A stretch of 64,000 nucleotides of DNA from Gigaspora margarita (lineage: Eukaryota > Glomeromycota > Glomeromycetes > Diversisporales > Gigasporaceae), in assembly GCA_009809945.1 (NCBI GenBank), contig WTPW01002161.1:46284-110283 (forward strand), in the 5' to 3' direction. The position numbers and the translations under genes are program-made. The notes below the pieces were generated by a model. It ran no database searches, was not told the DNA's origin, and saw only the letters and a program-made list of their open reading frames with translations. Shown here one piece after another: positions 57,350 to 64,000 of this stretch (position 1 is its first letter; every line of letters starts with the position of its first letter).

Positions 57350-59150
57350 GTAAAGAAAATTTTTTTTAAAAAAAATTTTAAATGTTAATAAAAATACATT
57401 ATATTAGGCAAATTTAAAAAAATTCTTTAAACAGTTAGTTTTGCTCTTTTCAAAACAATGGTAAGGTTTGTAATTGATTAAATATATTTAATAGAATATT
57501 AATCAATATTTATCAAATACAAAAATGTGATTGGACTATTTTTATAAAAAAATACTAACTGATTTACATCTAAATTTAAAAATTTGCCTGCAAGACTTTT
57601 TAAAGGATAAATAATTACTTGTATATATTGTAGCCTGTAGTTAAGATTAAGTATAGTACAATAAATTTTATGAAATAGGTACTTTTTTAGCTATTACAAA
57701 ATATATGAAATTAGATGACAATCTCTAATTTTAATATAAAAATTCTGGTACAGAAGTTATTTGCTATTCAATAACTATAGTATTTGGTTAAGATTTTTAA
57801 AATTATTATAATTTTTTTATTGTAAGCTGCTATAAAAATCTGTTACAAAAAATTACTTGTTATTCTAGTAATATATAGTATGTAGTTAAAGTTAGTATTA
57901 AAATTATTGTGAAATCTATTATGAGTTAATATTAAAAAATTATATTACATATGTACAGAAATTGGTTACTATTCTGGTAGTCATAAATATATGTACATAC
58001 ATATATATTGTCAAGCTAATTGATTAGTTTGCATTTGAATTACTATTATTATATATATATATTTGCTATACAAGCCATAAAATAAAGATAATCCTCACAA
58101 TAATAATCTAGCACAACTATTATTAATAAATAAGGTTATTTTTATAGCTTAGAGCTAATGTTCTGTATATGCATTATTACATAGCTATCAATTCCTAAAA
58201 TAACAATAATTTGAGATGGATTAAGATTGCAGGAGCAGATAATTTATAATCTTATATATCTTGGTTTAATAAATTCATACAGAACAGTATAAAACTTTTT
58301 ATCATATATGTTACTAATTATTATGCTAATCAAAAAGCTTTGGTATGTTTTAGTTATTGTAGCCAAATATAAGCTAAATATTAAATAACTAAGATTTAGT
58401 ACAAGGAAACAAAAATTGAACATAATTTGGATTGATGATTTGCATAATTGTAAATATTTGTTGTTAAAAAAAAGTCAATACTGTATTTACAAATATTTAC
58501 TTAAAAATGCAATCCCTATTTTTTTTTTTTTTTAAATACAATATGAATTCAATAAAAAATTTTTGGGAGACTAGTACATAATAAAACTGTATATACAAGT
58601 TCATACAAGAACAAGTATATACAAGAAATATATATACAAAAAAGTATATACAATAGCAAGTATATACTATATATAAAAATGTTGGAATAAACAATTTGCT
58701 TTTTGGATAAAGTGTGCAATATTGTAGCTTATGAGTATACAACAAAACATTAATTGGCAAATTGAAATTTATAAGTTTAAAATTAATCCAAAAAAATTTA
58801 TAAATAATCAGAAATAACCCAAAAATATATATTAAATAAAATATTACAATTGTTAATAAAAAAAGTACTAATTATCATTCTGAATACTATTTACTGTTTA
58901 TATATTCTATAATTCGAGTGTATGACAAACTAGGCACTATTTTTTTATTAAAAAAGATAGAAATTTCTATAGCATCAAAATACTTAGTATTTAATAATAT
59001 TTCCTTAATATAAGATCTTTAGTTTTTAATTATAATTTAAAAAAATTTTATTAAATAAATTTTATTCAAATTTTTTGAATATAAATATTAAAACAAGTCT
59101 TAATTTTTATTTATAAAATTATCTGGAAGATTTAAAGAATAGGTCTTCTA
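57350..59150. other. Gene-free AT-rich interval with short decayed repeats
   Basis: 'aattacttg(t)ta…ttctagtaat…gtagttaag' phrases recur near 57610, 57760, 57850 and 57960, suggesting a decayed tandem repeat. 58570-58680 has ATATACAA-type microsatellite. The minus-strand frame at 58497-58760 arises from that. Confidence 0.35.
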
Positions 59151-59963
59151 ATGTCTAACCATAGAACTTCTGAATTTTGTAGAGCTATGCAAGCTAGGCA
59201 TATAGAGATCACTGTAGAAGACAATATACCAAACATTTTAAAATCCATAATATTATTCCCTTCTAAGATATTACCTTCTAATCTTAACAACTTAATAACC
59301 CAACTTATCCTAATAATGAATTGCTACTAAATAATATTAACAATACTAGTACTAATTAAATACAACTTCTTTACTAAAAGTGACTTCACAAATCTACACT
59401 TAGATATATCCAAAATATATAATATACAAGCATGCTATAACAAACTTCTTTATTATCACAAACTACAAACTCTTTCTGTACTACAAATAGTAGACTCATT
59501 TTTAGAATATATATAAGAAAACTATTCTATATACTATAGCAATCAATATATTAGGATTTCTATAAAACCTTACTCATAAATTAGTTACTACTTTATAGAG
59601 GAACATATTTATCTGCTATATAAAGACTTCTTGCCAGATCACTTCTTTCCACTCTTTGATAACTTGCATGTCTTTTACAAACTTGAATTCAAATCATTTA
59701 CTAATTCCAATCTGCACTCTAGCAATTTTCAATTACCAACCTCTATTTATAACTTCTTTTATCCTACATCTCCTCCTACTCCATTATCTAGTGATAGCTC
59801 ACTAACTACAAATACCAATACTCTAACTATATTATCACATTCTTTTGAGCTCTATACAGAATTTGGAATAGTAATAAAACTAGTAACTACTAATAACTAT
59901 ACACCAAAGATGCTATCAAAACAAAATCTACTCAAAACTAGTTTTGGAAGGGTTCTAATTTGA
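59151..59963 (+). pseudogene. Unrecognised decayed ORF, one frame with three stops
   Basis: A single reading frame runs 271 codons from ATG at 59151 ('MSNHRTSEFCRAMQARHIEI') to a stop at 59961, broken only by TAA codons near 59331, 59514 and 59577. Later pieces read 'LHLDISKIYNIQACYNKLLY', 'EEHIYLLYKDFLPDHFFPLF' and a Ser/Thr/Pro-rich stretch (PTSPPTPLSSDSS). In this composition so few stops over 271 codons suggest former coding. I recognise no domain; it could be a host gene or a transposon ORF. Confidence 0.45.
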
Positions 59964-61008
59964 AACTAGGTTCAGATTTTTTTTAAAATAAATTGAAACT
60001 CTGAAATCTGAAACCTAAAATTATAATCTAAAACCCAAAACTAAAATCTGAAACTCAAAAATATAATATTGAAGCTTATTATAAAGTTGGTTATTTTTAA
60101 AATGTAAAATTATTTTTGAATAAATTATAATTAATTTTTTTTACTGCCTCAGTTGTTCAGGTTTTTTTAAAGCTAATCAACTTTATTTTTAATATTATGC
60201 AATTATTACAACTAAGTACAAAATTTTAGAGTAATAAAAAAAATTGCTAATAATTAATTGATAAGTATTTGGAGCCTTTTAATACCAACAATTTATTTAA
60301 TTCTGCAGTAACTTATCAATTATATCATAAGTAGATATGGACATACTAATTACTTATTATTACTTGATATTGTATTCAGTTTTTATATAGGAAGTAAAAA
60401 AAAGATGCTTGCAAAAGCAATTTTAATTGTTAAAATATGGAAAGTATGCACATTGTAATGAAGATAACACATATAAAGCTTGGTGCTTATCATGTGACCC
60501 TGACTTAGAAACAACAAGGTGGACAAGTAGAAATAAAGATATTGATAACTGCATAAAAAAGTTCCAACTTAGAACTAATGAATATGAAAATGAAGTCGAA
60601 TGGATTCCATTTGATAGATTAGATAATATTATAAAAATTGGAGAAAGTGGATTTGGATCTATACATAAAGCAACCTGGTTGGATGGCATATGAAAAATTG
60701 ATGAAAATGATTTTAATTATATAAGAGTATGTGAACTATCCAGCACCATTGCACTTAAGACCTTGTTTGGTTCTTTAGAAGAAGTAAGTTAAATCTGTTT
60801 ATTCAATAACTTATTAAATTAATAATAAACTAATTTATTTGGTTTGATTTATTTTATTTAATTATAACAAATCAAATAGACACAACTCTTTTTGATAATT
60901 ATTTGTACCAAAATTTTCAAGAAAACTGACCTACAAAAACTTTACATTTAACACATAAAATAGCAAACCAACTTTATGCAGTTGTTGTCATTAAGGTCCA
61001 TAAGCTAG

Positions 61009-61156
61009 CACTTGTCATTTAAGGGTAAAGTTGATAGACTACCTGCTGTCAAGCTTAGGGTTTATCATTCAACACAAAAACAGCACTTGTTATTTAGAGA
61101 TAAAGCTCATAGACTATCTGCTGACAAGCTTAGAGTTTATTACTTACTATAAAACT
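61009..61156 (+). repeat. Two direct 75-bp units inside the kinase pseudogene
   Basis: 'agcacttgtcatttaagggt' and 'agcacttgttatttagagat' start two adjacent copies that both contain 'atagactacctgctg(t/a)caag' and 'cttag(g/a)gtttat'. A weaker third copy may precede them from about 60965. Confidence 0.65.
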
Positions 61157-61199
61157 GAGCCAACCTCTGGTGCTATTAAACAATAAAGTAGCAGATGGA

Positions 61200-62115
61200 A
61201 CAATCCCTGAAGTCTAGTTTTGAGATGTGTTATTATGTTTAGCATAACTCCTACCAACTCTCTTTTATTTTGGTATTTTTCCTGCCCCTTGGATTTTTCA
61301 AAATTTTTACCAAAAAGTGGGCATTCCAGCTTATCCCTCCAAAAGATCAGCAGTATTTACTCTTTCCAAATTGGAAATACATCTCAAATGGGAACTGGCA
61401 CAGTCATGAGTAATTTCAGGTTTATTGGATAAACAAGAAATAATGTGTTGGAGATCTGGAGGACGTGTGAAAAATTTCTTACAAGGACTTTCTAGTCATC
61501 GACATATTGTTTTTTTTACATATAGCATTATAATAGATGCCCTATGCAATGTTATATAATTTTTACTGTCATGTGCAGACTTATTAGCACCTTCATTTTT
61601 TTTTCTTTTTTTTTAGTTTCATTTAGTTTTATTTTTTCTTTTGGTTGTAATTTGGTTTTAATTTGGTTTTATCATTTAGATAGTATAGTTCTGCCTCTAT
61701 TTGATCTTTTCTCTTTTTTATTTTTCTGTATAAAAAGTTCAAAGAAGAAGATTTTAGGAAGAATTGATTTTGAAGTAAGGTAGCTGAGACCTGGAGTTGT
61801 TCTCTAAGAAATATTCAGTTGAGTCAATATGGCTTAGGGACTAACAAACATCAGTACAACAACTATACCTGGATACTAGTGGAGTTATTGGGTATTAGCC
61901 TACATAAATATTAGTAAATAAATTTGTATGTACTCTGTATAAAATTATCTAATAAAGTAGCACAAGGTTGTAAAGTAAAAAAAATTTTTATTTAATTATA
62001 AAGTTTAGAAATAGTTAACATGTGGTTTATGAGATAGTTAATTTAAAATATACGGATTAACTCAAAAAAGTAAAAAATAAATACTTGATGATATTTCAAT
62101 ATACTAATAATTTTC
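61200..62115. other. Unassigned sequence between kinase halves
   Basis: Probably inserted repeat material. 61440-61555 keeps a short open frame ('MCWRSGGRVKNFLQGLSSHR'). 61590-61680 is T-rich. I cannot assign it to a family; it is not part of the kinase as judged by motifs. Confidence 0.3.
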
Positions 62116-62655
62116 TGCAGGCTGATAGTGTCATAGTTGCACTCCCAGAACAGTAGCTAATTTAAATGCAAGGTCACCGGTTCAAGCCCTACAGAAAACA
62201 GAGTTGCTATATAAGATCATGAAGTGGATTACTTGCCCAGGTTGTTAGAACCAGATCTGGATGGCTCAGCCATATTGTTGTTGTGTTTCCTGCTATTGTG
62301 TTCCCTGTCTAGAAGTAAGAACTTGGTCAGTTCCAGTTAAATCCTCCAGTAGTAAAAGGTCAATTGGATCTTATTCAAAATGGAAAGATGACTATTTTAA
62401 GACAAATTGGACAGAACGTGAAGTAGTCTGCTCTAATAAATTGAACCTTGCCTGCCTTAGAGACAAAAAGTTCTAAAAGAATCAAAATAGATCAGAGCTG
62501 AAGATACCACTAGGTACCTCTGATTGGGTATGAAAAGATTTAAGAAGAGTTCTAGTTAAATCTCTTAGTAGTAAATGAGTCAGCTGGCTGAAACTAGTTG
62601 GAACATAAAAATAAAAAAAAGAATGGCTTAGTACCAGTTAGCCATGATAGAAATA
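62116..62655 (+). mobile_element. tRNA-derived SINE (subfamily A), ~540 bp, one internal module
   Basis: Head 'ctgcaggctgatagtgtcat', degraded A box, intact B box GGTTCAAGCCC (62179-62189). The body has one copy of the module 'agacaaattggacagaacgt…tctgctctaat', then 'taccactaggtacctctga' and the tail 'gaatggcttagtaccagtta', 'gccatgatagaaatag'. Same family as 54838-55463, in the opposite orientation. It lies between the two halves of the kinase pseudogene. Confidence 0.8.
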
Positions 62656-63517
62656 GCAATAGATGCACATATGCTGATTATTACAAAATGTACAAATGTA
62701 GAGACCTTGTTCAATAGGAAGGTCACATTAAATAAAATATAATAAAGAGTATCACTCGATATTCCCAGGTAATTACTACCTTGGGGTTTAAAAACAAATA
62801 TATGCTAATAATGAAAGCTTTCACAAATTTTTAAGGAACTATTTTTGTGACCTTATCTGGCAAACTAAATTAAACTACTTTTCAATATTTCTATTAATTT
62901 ATATTGAATTCATGAGGCAGGATACATTTATGCTAGTGGTAATATTTTACAAGATGAAGGCATTAGTAAAAATATGCAATCTTATATATCAGATCTAGGA
63001 TTGTCCAAAAGGAAGATGAAAATGATCCAAAAAGTGAGATTTTTGATGTTATTCCTTATGTAGCTCCAGAGGTTTTATTAGGTCAAAAGTTAACAAAAAC
63101 TGCTGATATTTATGGTTTTGAAGTTATTATGTCAGAGATATCAACTGGTCAAAGACCTTTTGATAGAGATGAATTTGATACAAAACTTTCAGTAAAGATT
63201 TGCAACAGACTGCAGCCAGAGCCAGATTGCTATGTTTTATTTGCTAAGTAATACATGGATTCAGATCCAGAAAATGTCCAAATACTAAAAAAGTTTGGTC
63301 TAAACTTAAAGAATGGTATGAATGTATGCAAAGTTCAGATAATGTGAATAAAATTAAAAAGCAATTCTTAAAAGCTGATAAAGCAACCAAAACATTGCCA
63401 ATTGTTAACCAAAACATCTTGACATTATGTACACTAGCAAAATTATTAAAACACAAAAAATATCAAATGCAATTAATGCAAATAAAGGTATTTGTTTTAA
63501 AAAATTTAATTAATTAA

Positions 63518-64000
63518 AAAATTATTTTTTATTTAAAACTAATTATTTATAATATAAGAAACTTTACCAAGTAATCTGTCAATACTGATAAAATTTCTAC
63601 TAGTAAATATTAAATTCAATTTTTAGTATTTATATTTAATTAAACATATTACTTATTTTTATATATATTAAAACCTAGATTAAAAATATTTATTTTAATA
63701 GATTGGATTTACCCTTTTGTACTAGATTTAGTACATTTTAAAAAATTTAAAAAATTAATGGTTTAATTTTTTTTATATAAAAATCTAATAAGTATTCAAA
63801 AATTGTTTAGCAGTATTTTTTTTTAAATTAATAATAAAATTTTTGTAAAAAAATTTTTTTTATGTCTTGTATTTTTTGTGATTTCCAATGTACTAGATTT
63901 CNTANATTTGTAAAGTCAATTATAATTATAATTTATTAATATATTTGGCAAATTAAAAGTTTTAATAAATAAAAAATTGTATAGGCTTGTTATAAAAAAA
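63518..64000. other. AT-rich end of window, no feature
   Basis: Almost pure A/T with two Ns (63902, 63905). The word 'tactagattt…taga' repeats near 63720 and 63890. No gene visible. Confidence 0.4.

Larger units (their letters stand above)
60427..63517 (+). pseudogene. TKL-type protein kinase pseudogene, interrupted
   Basis: 5' part (60430-60790): a zinc-finger-like 'C-x2-C' pair ('AHCNEDNTYKAWCLSCDPDL'), 'WTSRNKDIDNCIKKFQL', 'EWIPFDRLDNIIKIGESGFG' (glycine loop) and 'IALKTLFGSLEEV' (ATP-site Lys). This is the layout of the Rhizophagus-expanded kinases. 3' part (62905-63250): 'HEAGYIYASGNILQDEG', 'YISDLGLSK' (DFG-like), 'VIPYVAPEVLLGQKLTKTAD' and 'EISTGQRPFDRDEFDTKLSV', then the typical tail 'QFLKADKATKTLPIV'. 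Lesions: TGA after 'WLDGI', a frameshift after 'DLGLSK', loss of the catalytic-loop Asp region, and about 2.1 kb of repeats including a SINE replacing the central kinase segment. Cannot encode an active kinase. Confidence 0.8.

Noticed and set aside
61544-61783. 79-codon Phe-rich ORF
   Set aside because: T-rich low-complexity sequence; no start context or domain.
1-64000. CRISPR array, bacterial operons, or prophage
   Set aside because: Direct repeats here lack regular spacers, and spliced genes and eukaryotic transposons show the DNA is eukaryotic.

Overview
The window looks like a piece of an AT-rich, repeat-saturated fungal nuclear genome. The best guess is an arbuscular mycorrhizal fungus (Glomeromycotina, Rhizophagus-like). 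The reasons are the very low GC content, short introns of about 65-120 bp with GT-AG ends, decayed Sel1-repeat and tyrosine-kinase-like (TKL) kinase genes of the type hugely expanded in these fungi, and dozens of small inverted-repeat transposons. This assignment is inference from family content; no marker gene is present.

Layout. 1-2.9 kb: two hAT-type MITEs and a large palindromic element split by a Harbinger-type MITE. 3.35-8.66 kb (minus): a near full-length non-LTR retrotransposon with an almost intact ORF1 (CCHC knuckle) and a broken ORF2 (APE endonuclease, reverse transcriptase, zinc-binding tail). 9-18 kb: foldback elements, TTAA- and TA-flanked MITEs, a hairpin tandem array and a decayed Ser/Arg- and Gln-rich coding region. 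18.8-21.4 kb (minus): the only host gene that still reads as intact, a multi-exon flavin amine oxidase (L-amino-acid-oxidase-like); one of its introns carries a MITE and another is GC-AG. 24.2-26.1 kb (minus): a multicopper oxidase (laccase-like) pseudogene. 27-45 kb: almost gene-free, with MITEs, tRNA-derived SINEs, palindromes, minisatellites, a hAT transposase scrap and T-rich/A-rich blocks. 45.1-46.0 kb: an LTR with the start of a gag gene. 46.1-46.7 kb: Sel1-repeat pseudogene. 47.8-50.6 kb (minus): a six-exon short-chain dehydrogenase gene with a 1.48-kb Mutator-like element in its third intron, itself split by a hAT MITE; the gene has one frameshift and one stop. 50.9-52 kb: nested tandem duplications. 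53.9-54.3 kb: piggyBac-type transposase remnant. 54.8-55.5 kb: second SINE locus. 55.8-57.1 kb: two AATCGATT arrays around small ORFs. 59.15-59.96 kb: an unrecognised decayed frame. 60.4-63.5 kb: a TKL-type kinase pseudogene interrupted by a third SINE.

Host genes do not form a pathway here. The strongest themes are nested insertion (the palindrome opposite arm preserves an empty site; the MULE intron returns to a normal 79 bp when the element and one target duplication are removed), a tRNA-derived SINE family with modular internal repeats, and a LINE whose two ORFs overlap as TAATG. Exon models were built by eye from frame and splice consensus. No database search was possible.
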